Positions 53,699-62,756 of a DNA stretch of 64,000 nucleotides are shown here, in pieces. Source of the stretch: Caldithrix sp. (GTDB lineage: Bacteria > KSB1 > UBA2214 > DYKH01). The notes beneath the pieces were generated by a model, which saw nothing but the letters and a program-made list of their open reading frames with translations, did no database searches and had not been told where the DNA came from. The stretch spans positions 1-64,000 of the forward strand of contig DYKH01000005.1 of NCBI GenBank assembly GCA_020722685.1, given 5' to 3'. Positions within the stretch are counted from its first letter, which is position 1. Each line of letters opens with the position of its first letter. The position numbers and the translations under genes are program-made.

Positions 53699-56002
53699 AT
53701 GACCATAGACCAAATCATCGACCAGCTTAAACGCGACGCGGATTTTGCCCGATGCATCACCGCCTGGCAAATCATTCCGCCCCAGGAGGCAATATATGCC
53801 CCTTTTCCGCCGCAGTTGGACAAAAGCCTGGTGGAAGCCCTCATTCAGCATGGCATTAGCCAGCTTTACACGCATCAGGCTGAGGCCATCGAATCCATTT
53901 TGACCGGGCATAACACGACCATCGTTACCCCGACCGCTTCCGGCAAAACACTCTGCTACAATGTTCCGGTGCTGCAAAAAATCTGCGAAACTCAAGAGGC
54001 GCGCGCTCTCTATCTTTTTCCCACCAAGGCTTTGGCTCAGGATCAATTGAACGAGCTGCATCAAATCGTCAGTCTGCTCAGTAACAAGATTTCTTTTGAC
54101 ATCAAGAGCTATACCTTCGATGGCGACACGCCGCAGTCGGCGCGCAAGGCCGTTCGCACCTCGGGGCATATTGTCGTCACCAATCCGGACATGCTGCACA
54201 CGGGCATTCTGCCGCATCATACCCTGTGGGTGAAGCTGTTCGAAAATCTGCGCTACATCGTCATCGACGAGATTCATCACTATCGCGGTGTATTCGGCAG
54301 CCACTTGGCCAACGTCATTCGTCGCCTCAAGCGGGTATGCAGATTCTACGGCAGTCAGCCGGTCTTCATTTGCTGTTCCGCCACCATTGCCAATCCAGAA
54401 GAATTGGCCAAATATCTCACCGGCGAGCCGGTGCACCTCATCGACTCTAACGGCGCTCCGCGAGGAGAAAAGCATTTTGTTCTTTATAATCCTCCGGTCG
54501 TCAACCGCGAGTTGGGCATTCGTCGCTCCTACATCAAAGAGACGCAGCGCCTGACAGCCAAGTTTGTCAGCCAGATGCAGCAGACCATCGTCTTTGCCAG
54601 AAGCCGAATGCGGGTGGAGATTCTGCTCACCTACCTCAAAGACGTGATGCAGAAATTCAAAAAGTCGCCCGATCTCATACGCGGCTATCGCGGCGGGTAT
54701 TTGCCGCTGCAGCGCCGTGAGATCGAGAAGGGGCTGCGCGAAGGACAGATCATCGGCGTGGTCAGCACCAACGCACTGGAACTGGGCATCGACATCGGAC
54801 AATTGCAGGTCTGCATCATGGCCGGTTATGCCGGAACGATCGCCAGCACCTGGCAGCAGGCCGGTCGAGCCGGACGACGAACGGGCTCCTCCATGGTGAT
54901 TATGGTGGCTTCATCGGCGCCGCTGGATCAATACATCATCAACAATCCCGACTACCTGTTTTCCAAATCTCCGGAGGCCGGCATCATCGATCCGGACAAT
55001 CTGATCATCCTTCTCAGTCATGTAAAATGTGCCGCTTTCGAGCTACCCTTCACGGTCGGCGAACGCTATGGCGCGCTATTGGATGGCAGCGGCGGTTTGG
55101 ATAGCACGCAGGAAATCTTGGAGTATTTGGAAGAAAACCACGTCGTGCACCGCTCGGAGGACAAGTGGCACTGGATGGCGGAAACGTACCCGGCCGAGGC
55201 CGTCAGTCTGCGCAGCGCGGCGGAAGAAAATGTGGTCATCATCGATCGCTCCACGCCGGAGGAGCGAGTCATCGGTGAAATCGATTTGTTCGCCGCGCCT
55301 TTGATGGTCCATGATGAAGCGATTTACATTCACGAGAGCCAGCAATACCACGTGGACCACCTGGATTGGGAGCGCCGCAAAGCCTACGTTCGTGCGGTGG
55401 AAGTGGATCACTACACGGATGCCCAGCTCAAAACCGATTTGAAGGTGTTGGAAATTTTTGAAGAGACGCCGTTGGGAAGCGCCGGCAAAGGTTATGGCGA
55501 AGTGGTGGTCACCAGCCTGGCGACCATGTACAAAAAGATCAAGTTCGACACCCACGAAAACATCGGCTGGGGGAAAATCCACTTGCCGGAGATGGAAATT
55601 CACACCACCGCCTTTTGGTTTTCCTTTGCGGAGAACGTTGCCGAGGAGCTGGGCCTTTCGCAGGAAGAAATCGGCGATGGACTGAAAGCCGTGGCCAATG
55701 TGCTGGCGAATGTCGTCCCCTTGTTTGTCATGGGCGATCCGCGCGATTTTTCCGCCCTGCCCATGATGCGCTCGCCGTTGTGGCAAAAACCTACGGTGTT
55801 CATCTGGGAGCTGTATCCCGGCGGCGTTGGCTTTAGCAAAAAGCTTTATCACGTACATGCTGAAGTAGCTAAGGCCGCCATGGATTTAATCGGCAAGTGC
55901 GGCTGCGCCAACGGATGCCCGTCCTGTGTGGGTCCGGTGATGGAAGTAGGGGAAAAGGGAAAGGTAGTGGCATTACACTTGTTGGGGAAGATGGTTTCAT
56001 AG
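53699..56002 (+). CDS. mrfA: MrfA/YprA-family DEAD/DEAH-box helicase with C-terminal cysteine module
   Basis: 767 residues from ATG 53699. SF2 helicase: Q-like TH QAEAIESI, Walker A TPTASGKT (77-84), Walker B VIDEIHHY, motif III SATIANPEE, motif VI QQAGRAGRR. The C-terminal region ends in KCGCANGCPSCVGP, the four-cysteine zinc-binding element of the YprA/MrfA type (DUF1998). In Bacillus subtilis MrfA and the exonuclease MrfB repair mitomycin crosslinks. The MrfB homolog is 1.76 kb downstream, displaced by an inserted restriction-modification cassette. Confidence 0.9.
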   Translation: MTIDQIIDQLKRDADFARCITAWQIIPPQEAIYAPFPPQLDKSLVEALIQHGISQLYTHQAEAIESILTGHNTTIVTPTASGKTLCYNVPVLQKICETQEARALYLFPTKALAQDQLNELHQIVSLLSNKISFDIKSYTFDGDTPQSARKAVRTSGHIVVTNPDMLHTGILPHHTLWVKLFENLRYIVIDEIHHYRGVFGSHLANVIRRLKRVCRFYGSQPVFICCSATIANPEELAKYLTGEPVHLIDSNGAPRGEKHFVLYNPPVVNRELGIRRSYIKETQRLTAKFVSQMQQTIVFARSRMRVEILLTYLKDVMQKFKKSPDLIRGYRGGYLPLQRREIEKGLREGQIIGVVSTNALELGIDIGQLQVCIMAGYAGTIASTWQQAGRAGRRTGSSMVIMVASSAPLDQYIINNPDYLFSKSPEAGIIDPDNLIILLSHVKCAAFELPFTVGERYGALLDGSGGLDSTQEILEYLEENHVVHRSEDKWHWMAETYPAEAVSLRSAAEENVVIIDRSTPEERVIGEIDLFAAPLMVHDEAIYIHESQQYHVDHLDWERRKAYVRAVEVDHYTDAQLKTDLKVLEIFEETPLGSAGKGYGEVVVTSLATMYKKIKFDTHENIGWGKIHLPEMEIHTTAFWFSFAENVAEELGLSQEEIGDGLKAVANVLANVVPLFVMGDPRDFSALPMMRSPLWQKPTVFIWELYPGGVGFSKKLYHVHAEVAKAAMDLIGKCGCANGCPSCVGPVMEVGEKGKVVALHLLGKMVS

Positions 56003-56065
56003 TTCAACGTAGCTGCGTTATAGATATCGGAGATGGAAAAGTGTTTGCTTAGGAGAGGAATCGAG

Positions 56066-56677
56066 GTGACCACAAGAAGCAAAGAGTCGATCCTAAAGAA
56101 GTGGGCTTTGACTGAAAGTGAACTGACAGAAATAATAAATGAAAATCCAAGTATGCGCGGATTAATGCTGGGATATATCGCGGAGTATAAGTTGAGAAAA
56201 ATGTTCTTTTCGGATCCCAAGTTCACGAATGTACCGAAAGATGACGATCACGATCGCAGCAGAAAGGGCGACCTCAGGATAACTTTTAAAAGCCGGGAGT
56301 TTAAGATTGAATGTAAATCATTACAGACGAACAGCGTGAGGAAAGTCGGCAATGTCTTTCATGGCAAATATCAGTGCGACGCAAGTGATAGGAGGAAGGT
56401 CACGTTTTCCGATGGTAGCACTATCGAAACAACTTGCCTTTTGGTTGGCGAATTTGACGTCATAGCAGTTAACTTGTTCTCATTCGGGGAGCGTTGGAGG
56501 TTTGCATTTGCGTTGAATCACGATTTGCCACGAAGCAGGTACCCAAAATATTCCGATCTTCAAAAGAATGAGCTATTGTCTTCAATTATGCCGATTACCT
56601 GGCCTCTATCTGATCCCTATGTTGGTGATCCAACGATTCTTTTTGATCGCTTAATAAATGCTTCATTATCGAAATAG
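56066..56677 (+). CDS. Putative type II restriction endonuclease
   Basis: 203 residues from GTG 56066 with AGGAGAGG (56051-56058) 7 nt upstream; ATG 56033 is an alternative. The segment [29 protein letters not shown] has the D...(E)xK spacing of a PD-(D/E)XK nuclease (GD ... ECK). No other recognisable family. Its 3' end overlaps the convergent methyltransferase by 83 bp. Composition is AT-richer than the flanking mrf genes, supporting horizontal acquisition. Confidence 0.7.
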   Translation: MTTRSKESILKKWALTESELTEIINENPSMRGLMLGYIAEYKLRKMFFSDPKFTNVPKDDDHDRSRKGDLRITFKSREFKIECKSLQTNSVRKVGNVFHGKYQCDASDRRKVTFSDGSTIETTCLLVGEFDVIAVNLFSFGERWRFAFALNHDLPRSRYPKYSDLQKNELLSSIMPITWPLSDPYVGDPTILFDRLINASLSK

Positions 56678-57404
56678 AATCCATCTTAGATTTGGAAACT
56701 CCCTTTTTGAAAACAATAAAGTAGGAATGATTTTTCCTGGCATGAAGCTGTTGTTTGACTCTTGTAACAACTGGTCTATTACGTCGAAGAAGGACAAATA
56801 TATCTTTTGCATAAAAGCCCAAATGGAGTAAGTTCATAATGATTTCTACATGGGTTAATCGCTGGACTCCTGCGCTTACTTCGTCCTGGCATTTTACTAT
56901 AAGAGTCCCTTCATTTTTGAGGACTCTATAAGCTTCAATCGACGCTCTTACATAAAACTCCAAAACTGCGTCGTGCCACTTTGCTGTAATATTCTCAGGT
57001 CTATCTCCATTCGAATAGTGATCACGAAAAGAGTAATGTGTACCATTTCCCGCAAAGGAATCGTCGCTTCGATAAAGACCTTCCATGTAAGGGGGGTCGA
57101 GAACAACGCAGTCAATCTGATTGTCACCATATGGTAGGTTTCTGCAATCAATCCCAGTCTTGATGTCTGATGGCAACAATTGGTAGTCTTTTAGGTTTAC
57201 GTTTTTCCAAAAAACACCTTTCCCAAATGTCACATCCGCTATTATTGAGCCTTTTGGAACATGCAATTTTAAGATGCTGGGAAATACTTCACTATTGTCC
57301 CCAACGTAAGCGGAAAATACCAAATCTGTAGTTGCATTGCCATCAGGACTTTTTCTTTTATTCTTGGGCTGGATTTGATCTAACAGACTTAGCTGAGTCG
57401 CCAT
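56595..57404 (-). CDS. DNA methyltransferase (DPPY type)
   Basis: 269 residues. SAM-binding region [13 protein letters not shown] (motif I analogue) and catalytic [13 protein letters not shown] (motif IV, DPPY), with motif order X-I-IV typical of N6-adenine or N4-cytosine methyltransferases. With the convergent nuclease it forms a type II restriction-modification system. Its start (ATG at 57404) lies inside the end of the upstream regulator gene. Target sequence cannot be read from the protein. Confidence 0.88.
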   Translation of the reverse strand: MATQLSLLDQIQPKNKRKSPDGNATTDLVFSAYVGDNSEVFPSILKLHVPKGSIIADVTFGKGVFWKNVNLKDYQLLPSDIKTGIDCRNLPYGDNQIDCVVLDPPYMEGLYRSDDSFAGNGTHYSFRDHYSNGDRPENITAKWHDAVLEFYVRASIEAYRVLKNEGTLIVKCQDEVSAGVQRLTHVEIIMNLLHLGFYAKDIFVLLRRNRPVVTRVKQQLHARKNHSYFIVFKKGVSKSKMDSISIMKHLLSDQKESLDHQHRDQIEAR

Positions 57405-57561
57405 AACCTACCCTCTTTTCTTTTATTGAAAAAGCTTTGTGCTCAAGTTTGTCATTAATTGCAGCGAGAATCCATGAATGAACGCTTTCATTTTCTTCGA
57501 TTGCAGCGTGCTTAATCATCTTATGAAGGTCATCGTCTATCTTTAGAGGGAATGTTTTCAT
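57358..57561 (-). CDS. Ribbon-helix-helix regulator of the restriction-modification cassette
   Basis: 67 residues. [42 protein letters not shown] is a ribbon-helix-helix (Arc/CopG) DNA-binding domain. It overlaps the methyltransferase start by 47 nt and precedes it, the position of a controller protein. It probably binds its own promoter (inverted repeat over 57587-57609). AAAGGAAA is the ribosome site on the minus strand. Confidence 0.78.
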   Translation of the reverse strand: MKTFPLKIDDDLHKMIKHAAIEENESVHSWILAAINDKLEHKAFSIKEKRVGYGDSAKSVRSNPAQE

Positions 57562-57586
57562 TTCTTTTCCTTTGGAAGATTACAAT

Positions 57587-57628
57587 ACTAACTCAAATTA
57601 GAGTAGTTATTTTGATAATATTTGTCAA
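57587..57628 (-). promoter_or_regulatory. Promoter and likely operator of the RHH-methyltransferase genes
   Basis: On the minus strand TTGACA (57628-57623) and TACTCT (57605-57600) are separated by 17 nt, a good sigma-70 promoter. An imperfect inverted repeat, AACTC-AAATTA-GAGTAGTT (57590-57608 on the + strand), covers the -10 and is a likely autoregulatory site for the ribbon-helix-helix protein. Confidence 0.65.
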
Positions 57629-57758
57629 GTCTTTTTTTGACTATTTTTGATTGTTTGATGGAAAACAGGGATGTAATTCAATCGGTTGTTGTAAACTTTC
57701 AGTGAGCACAACAACACCAAATTTCATTCTCCGTCGAGATGGAGAATCTTGAGCACAT

Positions 57759-59024
57759 ATGCCCTCCATAAAAGAAAAACTCCGTGCGTTAGACGCCTTA
57801 TCGCAGGCTCGAAAGCCGTCAGCCCCCGTTGCCGATAGCTCCAGCAATGACTCTTTGCTTGTCTTGGACGCTCAACCGGTGACCAACGAATTCGGCCAGT
57901 GTTTGCTTCGAAGAAAAGCTTTTCCGGTTCAGCACGTTCACTCGCTTCCCATCAGCGAGTTTACGCAGTTGCGCGGCCGTGATTTTGCCTTGATAGGGAA
58001 GAATCTCCAGCTGCAAGGTTTAACGCCGGAGCAGGTTGTCTTCATGGACACCGAAACGACCGGGCTTGCCGGCGGCACGGGCACTTTGGCCTTCTTGGTC
58101 GGCATGGGCAGATTTGTCGGGGATGGCTTCGAGGTGAAGCAGTATTTCCTGCGTGACTTTGGCGATGAATCCGCTTTGCTGCATGAGTTGAGCCGGCAGC
58201 TTCAAGATGTGAAGGGGATCATCAGCTTTAACGGCAAATCTTACGACCTTCCCTTGCTGAGGACACGATTCATTCTCAACAGACGGGAATTCAACTCGGA
58301 CAGTCTTTTACACCTTGACCTTTTGCACGCCGCTCGCCGGCTGTGGAAGAAAAAGCTGACCTCATTCAATCTTCGTGACCTGGAAGCCGGCGTCCTGGGG
58401 TTCCGGCGCGAGGGAGATATTCCCAGCTCGCAGATCCCGTCGATCTTTTTTCAATGCATTCAATCCAAAGACCTACGAGGATTAAAGCCCATCTTGCAGC
58501 ACAACGTCATGGACATTCTTTCCATGCTCGCGCTAATGATCAAAGCGAGTCGAACCTTCGATCCGCCAAAAGTGCCAAACGCTATTGACTATGACGTTCT
58601 GGCGGTGGTAAAGACCTTGGAGCAGCTTGGCCTCGATGAGCAAGCCGGCGAGGTTTATGACTCTCACCTTCCTTTTGTGGAAGGTGAGGAAGCCGGGCAA
58701 TTGATGCTTCGCAACGCCCTGAGGTTGAAAAGGCTCGGCCGTTATCAGGAGGCCGAGACCGTTTGGCAAGTGCTGATCGAGCGTGGTCACTTCTTTTCAC
58801 CCGATGCTTACCTGGAGTTGGCCAAGTGTTATGAGCACCGGTTTGATGAGATCGAAAAGGCGCTCTTAGTGGTGGATCGCCTGCGAAAACGATTGGATAT
58901 TTCCATAGCTCTAAAAGAAGATGCTTCACTGAACGGATTAGCCGCGGATTTGGAATTGAGACGAACCCGGTTGTTGCGCAAAATGCAACGACGAAACACT
59001 CGCAATCTTGAAATATCGGGGTAG
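57759..59024 (+). CDS. mrfB: MrfB/YprB-family 3'-5' exonuclease (DEDD fold with TPR-like tail)
   Basis: 421 residues, ATG 57759. The ribonuclease H-like exonuclease core is clear: VFMDTETTGLAGGTGTLAFLVG (DxE, motif I), ISFNGKSYDLPLLRTRF (motif II) and LQHNVMDILSMLAL (HN..D motif III), matching MrfB/YprB. The C-terminal about 120 residues have tetratricopeptide-like repeats (EAGQLMLRNALRLKRLGRYQEAE). It would act with MrfA in crosslink repair. The two genes are split here by the restriction-modification island. Confidence 0.9.
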   Translation: MPSIKEKLRALDALSQARKPSAPVADSSSNDSLLVLDAQPVTNEFGQCLLRRKAFPVQHVHSLPISEFTQLRGRDFALIGKNLQLQGLTPEQVVFMDTETTGLAGGTGTLAFLVGMGRFVGDGFEVKQYFLRDFGDESALLHELSRQLQDVKGIISFNGKSYDLPLLRTRFILNRREFNSDSLLHLDLLHAARRLWKKKLTSFNLRDLEAGVLGFRREGDIPSSQIPSIFFQCIQSKDLRGLKPILQHNVMDILSMLALMIKASRTFDPPKVPNAIDYDVLAVVKTLEQLGLDEQAGEVYDSHLPFVEGEEAGQLMLRNALRLKRLGRYQEAETVWQVLIERGHFFSPDAYLELAKCYEHRFDEIEKALLVVDRLRKRLDISIALKEDASLNGLAADLELRRTRLLRKMQRRNTRNLEISG

Positions 59025-59029
59025 GGAAA

Positions 59030-60223
59030 TTGACCGAAAAGCTCTATTCGCAGGACAGCTACCTCAAACAGGTCGATGCAAACATTGTCGAAAGGGGAGA
59101 AGTAGGGCAGAGGCCGGCAGTCGTCTTGGATCGCACCATTTTTTATCCCACCTCCGGCGGCCAGATGCATGACGAAGGCAAACTCAACGAGACGAAAGTG
59201 GTGGATGTGGTTCTCAGTGACGACAAAATCTGGCACCTGCTCGAAAGCCCAATTGCGAACGACCAAGTCCAGGCGTCCATTGATTGGGATCGACGCTTTG
59301 ATTTCATGCAGCAGCATACCGGCTTTCATATTCTGGCGCAAAGCTTCCTGCGCGTGGTCAAAGCGGAAACCCTTTCCTCGCACTTGGGCGAGCAGTACTC
59401 TACCATCGATGTGCAAACCTCTTGGGTGAATGATCATGATCTGGCAGCGGTTGAGCGCTTGGCGAATCGCGTCGTCTGGGAAAATCGCCCGGTCAAAGTC
59501 CGGTTTGTGAGCGAAGAAGAAGTGGCGGGCTTGTCATTGCGAAAAGCACCGACCGTTGAAGGCATGATTCGCCTCATCGACATCGAGGATTTTGACCTCG
59601 ATCCTTGCGGCGGCACACATGTGAAATCGACGGCGGAAGTGGGTTTGATCAAAATCCTTTCCGGCGAAAGAATTCGCGGCCATTCGCGTTTCACTTTCGT
59701 TGCGGGTGGGCGGGCACATCGTGAATTCACCCGCCACCAGCAGATCTTGCAGCGGATGTCCTTTACCTTATCCACCGGCCTGGACGAACTAAACAGCAGC
59801 ATCGAAAAAATGTTGGCTGAAGAGAAAAAGCTGGTCAAACAAACGCAAAAGCTGCTGCGGGAATTGGCGGAACGATCTGCACAGGACTTGGTGGGAGAGG
59901 GCCGCATGCTTCCGATCGTTGTCAGGATTTTTGCCGATTATGATGCGGCCACCCTGCGTTGGATTGCCGGTGAAGCAACCAAGAGAAGTGATGCCATCTT
60001 TCTCCTGGCGACTGAGAGCGAAAATCCCGCCGTTGTTTTTGCCACTTCCAGAGAAGGCATCGACCTGAAGGCAGTTTTCGACCGGATTGCGCCTATGATT
60101 GCCGGAAAGGGCGGAGGAAGCAAGAACTTCATCCAAGGCGGGGGGCGAGAAGGCAAGCGGCTCGCGGAAGCGTTGGCAACGGCAAAGGAATTGGCTCGGC
60201 AGCAAGTTGCCGGTTCAGCTTGA
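59030..60223 (+). CDS. AlaX-type alanyl-tRNA editing protein with DHHA1-like C-terminus
   Basis: 397 residues from TTG 59030. The N-terminal part resembles the AlaRS editing domain: FYPTSGGQMHDEG, QQHTGFHIL (HxxxH zinc ligands) and DPCGGTHVKSTAEVG (C..H), RFTFVAGGRA. The C-terminal 120 residues include KGGGSKNFIQGGGR, the DHHA1 glycine-rich motif. It lacks the AlaRS catalytic domain and so hydrolyses mischarged Ser/Gly-tRNAAla in trans. It follows mrfB by 5 nt. Confidence 0.9.
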   Translation: MTEKLYSQDSYLKQVDANIVERGEVGQRPAVVLDRTIFYPTSGGQMHDEGKLNETKVVDVVLSDDKIWHLLESPIANDQVQASIDWDRRFDFMQQHTGFHILAQSFLRVVKAETLSSHLGEQYSTIDVQTSWVNDHDLAAVERLANRVVWENRPVKVRFVSEEEVAGLSLRKAPTVEGMIRLIDIEDFDLDPCGGTHVKSTAEVGLIKILSGERIRGHSRFTFVAGGRAHREFTRHQQILQRMSFTLSTGLDELNSSIEKMLAEEKKLVKQTQKLLRELAERSAQDLVGEGRMLPIVVRIFADYDAATLRWIAGEATKRSDAIFLLATESENPAVVFATSREGIDLKAVFDRIAPMIAGKGGGSKNFIQGGGREGKRLAEALATAKELARQQVAGSA

Positions 60224-60278
60224 ATTCGATTCTCCATATTGCTCAGACTTTCGCGCCGTTCCCCGCCGGAAATTTCCC

Positions 60279-60307
60279 TTGACTAACAGGCTAAGAATGT
60301 TTATATT
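60279..60307 (+). promoter_or_regulatory. Sigma-70-type promoter of the tRNA-His/tRNA-Glu unit
   Basis: TTGACT (60279-60284) and TATATT (60302-60307) with a 17-nt spacer, about 60 nt before tRNA-His. Confidence 0.75.
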
Positions 60308-60365
60308 TGCCCCGCTTTTAAAGGCACGGAAACAGGGGCCATACGGTTGCCCAAGGTTTCGACAT

Positions 60366-60440
60366 GGTGGGCGTAGCTCAGTTGGATAGAGCACCAGGTT
60401 GTGGCCCTGGTGGCCGCGGGTTCAAGTCCCGTCGCTCACC
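60366..60440 (+). tRNA. tRNA-His (GTG anticodon)
   Basis: Cloverleaf with acceptor GTGGGCG/CGCTCAC, D-arm GCTC...GAGC, anticodon arm CCAGG-TTGTGGC-CCTGG and T-arm GCGGG-TTCAAGT-CCCGT (G-T closing). The encoded G at 60366 opposite C 60440 is the extra G-1:C73 pair unique to tRNA-His. CCA is not encoded. Confidence 0.96.
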
Positions 60441-60478
60441 CTAGTCCAGTTGTGAAATAGGATTTCATATTTAAAACC

Positions 60479-60535
60479 GTAGGAGGGCTCTATGAGCCCG
60501 AAGTATTTTTGTCGGTGTCTGGAGACACCTCCTAC
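60479..60535 (-). repeat. Core repeat related to the 131-bp MITE, between the two tRNA genes
   Basis: Read on the minus strand it begins GTAGGAGGTGTCTCCAGACA, the same core as the MITE interior, and ends CTCCTAC after a GGGCTC-ATA-GAGCCC hairpin. The TTTGGCAAA ends of the MITE are absent. It separates tRNA-His from tRNA-Glu by 121 bp within what looks like one transcript. Confidence 0.75.
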
Positions 60536-60561
60536 GAACAAACGGTTAAACCGACTAAAAA

Positions 60562-60633
60562 GTCCCCATCGTCTAGTGGTCAGGACACAGGATTTTCGAT
60601 CCTGCAGCAGGGGTTCGACTCCCCTTGGGGACA
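60562..60633 (+). tRNA. tRNA-Glu (TTC anticodon)
   Basis: Acceptor GTCCCCA/TGGGGAC, anticodon arm CAGGA-TTTTCGA-TCCTG (anticodon TTC) and T-arm GGGG-TTCGACT-CCCC. CCA is not encoded. It is followed by a strong terminator. Confidence 0.96.
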
Positions 60634-60649
60634 CTCGACGACCATCAAG

Positions 60650-60698
60650 AGGGCGTGATCAATTCAGAAAATGATGATCCCGCCCTTTTTCTTTTTTA
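60650..60698 (+). terminator. Intrinsic terminator of the tRNA unit
   Basis: AGGGCG-T-GATCA pairs with TGATC-C-CGCCCT (60650-60686), followed by TTTTTCTTTTTT. Confidence 0.88.
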
Positions 60699-60744
60699 TC
60701 CTCAACGCTAAAACAAACCGGAGCCAAACAGAAAAGAAACCATT

Positions 60745-60886
60745 TGCCACAAAGTCACCAAGACACGAAGGGCTTTTTGATAGTCTGAGGGCTTGGTTTA
60801 ATTGCGGATTAGATGAATCCAAATGAATTTGAACGACAACGTCATTCGTTCCTGGAGATTCTTGGTGGCTTTGTGTCTTAGTGGCA
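60745..60886. repeat. Inverted repeat with CACNAAGN periodicity
   Basis: Left arm 60745-60770 (TGCCACAAAGTCACCAAGAC...) and right arm 60861-60886 are 21 of 26 complementary; the arms are themselves built of CACNAAGN octamers. Arms of this composition are common dispersed intergenic repeats. The 90-bp interior has no frame. It lies between the tRNA terminator and rmuC. Confidence 0.6.
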
Positions 60887-61019
60887 CGAAGTTAAAGGCT
60901 CGGTTTTCGCGTATATTCGCAAAACATGCGGAAGGCAATCGAGAACATTCTGTCGATTCTAATGCGCCAAGCGCCAAACACTGATGCAAACGCAAACCGC
61001 TTCTTTATGAGGAACCGCC

Positions 61020-62264
61020 ATGAATTGGACTTCCATTCTAACCTTGATCATCGGATTCGCTTTGGGCATTGTTGCCGCCTTGGTTCTGCGGCTGGTACAA
61101 GCCAGGACGGCCAAGGAGTTGGCCAATGAGCTGTTCAAAGAGAGTGAAGCCCAACGCCTGGCGAGCATGGACAAGGTTCTGCAAAGCGTCAAAGAAAGCT
61201 TTGGCAACTTGTCTCTCCATGCTCTCTCCAGATCCACGGAGGAATTCCTCAAGCTGGCCAAGGCCAAGCTGGATTCCGAGCGTGCGATCAGCTCCCAAGA
61301 GCTGAATGAGAAGAAGGAGCTAATCGACCAGCAACTTCAGCGCATGACCGCCGAGCTGGAGAATGTCTCCACGGTGATGCAGGCGTTGGAAAAGGATCGC
61401 ATCGAAAAGTTCGGCCAACTCGCCAATCAGCTCAAGACGGCTGGGGAGCAAACCGCCTTGCTGGCGCAAACGACCAACGCCCTCAAGCAAGCCTTGGCCA
61501 GCAGTAAGGTGCGCGGCCAATGGGGTGAGCGCATGGCGGAGGATGTCCTGCGCATGGCCGGATTTCTGGAGAACGTGAACTATACCAAGCAGAAGGCCAT
61601 CGCCGGCGGTGGCTCCCGCCCGGATTTTACCTTTTTGCTCCCGCGCGGACTGGTGTTGCACATGGACGTCAAATTTCCCTTGGACAATTATCTTCGCTAT
61701 CTGGAAACGGATTCCTCCAGCGAGAAAGCCAAGCTGCGCAATGATTTTCTAAGAGACGTCAAGTCGCGCATCAAAGAAGTCACCTCGCGCGAATACATCG
61801 ATCCGGAAAAGAATACGGTGGATTATGTCTTGCTCTTCATCCCCAATGAGCAAGTCTATGCCTTTATCCACGAGCAGGACAGTTCGATCCTCGATCAGGG
61901 CATCAAGGAGCGGGTGGTGTTGTGCTCGCCGATGACGCTATTTGCGGTGTTGGCGGTCATTCGCCAAGCCGTGGAAAATTTTGCCTTAGAAAAGACCTCC
62001 AACCAAATCTTGTCCTTGTTGGGAGGTTTCAAAAAGCAATGGCTGGAGTTTTTGAAAAGGCTGGAGCAATTGGGCAAGCACATTACTGATACGCAAAAAG
62101 AATACGAAGCATTGATGACCACGCGCCGGCGGCAATTAGAAAAGCCATTGAATGAGATCGATGGCTTACGGGTCGAGCGAGGGATCGTTGCCGGCTCCGT
62201 GTCGGAGGAACCATTGCTATTGCCCGACGAGGAAGCAAAAGGTGCAGACCATGGAAACGGGTGA
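61020..62264 (+). CDS. rmuC: RmuC-family DNA recombination protein
   Basis: 414 residues. An N-terminal transmembrane helix (LTLIIGFALGIVAALVLRL) is followed by a coiled coil (about 30-155) and the RmuC nuclease-like domain: RGQWGERMAEDVLRMAGF, PDFTFLLPRGLVLHMDVKFPLDNY (PD...D.K) and DYVLLFIPNEQVYAFI. RmuC limits DNA inversions at repeats in E. coli. Full length. Confidence 0.93.
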   Translation: MNWTSILTLIIGFALGIVAALVLRLVQARTAKELANELFKESEAQRLASMDKVLQSVKESFGNLSLHALSRSTEEFLKLAKAKLDSERAISSQELNEKKELIDQQLQRMTAELENVSTVMQALEKDRIEKFGQLANQLKTAGEQTALLAQTTNALKQALASSKVRGQWGERMAEDVLRMAGFLENVNYTKQKAIAGGGSRPDFTFLLPRGLVLHMDVKFPLDNYLRYLETDSSSEKAKLRNDFLRDVKSRIKEVTSREYIDPEKNTVDYVLLFIPNEQVYAFIHEQDSSILDQGIKERVVLCSPMTLFAVLAVIRQAVENFALEKTSNQILSLLGGFKKQWLEFLKRLEQLGKHITDTQKEYEALMTTRRRQLEKPLNEIDGLRVERGIVAGSVSEEPLLLPDEEAKGADHGNG

Positions 62265-62333
62265 GGAAGAAGCATCTCGATCGCGCGTGACGATTCCTTT
62301 TCGCAATGGGAGGAACAGGCTCTCAAATATGGA

Positions 62334-62756
62334 TTGCAAATTTTTCCCTTCTGCTTACGGCATATACCGGACAAGGGTCAGCACCTGATCCAATACTTTG
62401 GCTGGTATTCGCACAAAGAGCGCGACATGCGCAAAAAAAGGGAGCCGTCGTCTCCGGCAAAGGCTGGTGGAGAAACTGCCGAGGCTGATGCGTTCATCAA
62501 AAAGCGGAAAATGAGTTGGGCGGCATTGATCAGGAAGGTGTACGAGGTCGACCCGCTGCGCTGTCCGGATTGTGGGGGAGAGATGCATGTCATCAGCTTT
62601 ATCGATAAATGCCAGGTGGACGTTGTTGAGAAAATATTGCGTCATCGTGGATTGTGGAAAGATGCGGCGTCGCGGCCGCCGCCGGCAGTCGTAAGTAGAG
62701 TGGCAGAGGGTGAGCCGAGTTATGATTACCGTTATTTTGATCGCGTCTGCATTTAA
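62334..62756 (+). pseudogene. C-terminal remnant of an IS91-family transposase
   Basis: About 140 codons encode RHIPDKGQHLIQYFGWYSHKERD and, further on, WAALIRKVYEVDPLRCPDCGGEMHVISFI and ILRHRGLWKDA, the C-terminal end of Y2/IS91 transposases including the terminal zinc-binding CPDCGG. The catalytic HUH and Y2 tyrosine regions are missing and the 5' boundary falls shortly after rmuC, so only a 3' stub remains. Confidence 0.82.

Larger units (their letters stand above)
60634..61019. other. Intergenic region before rmuC
   Basis: Holds the tRNA terminator (60650-60698) and the inverted repeat 60745-60886; no gene. GAGGAACCGCC directly before ATG 61020 includes a ribosome site. Confidence 0.7.
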
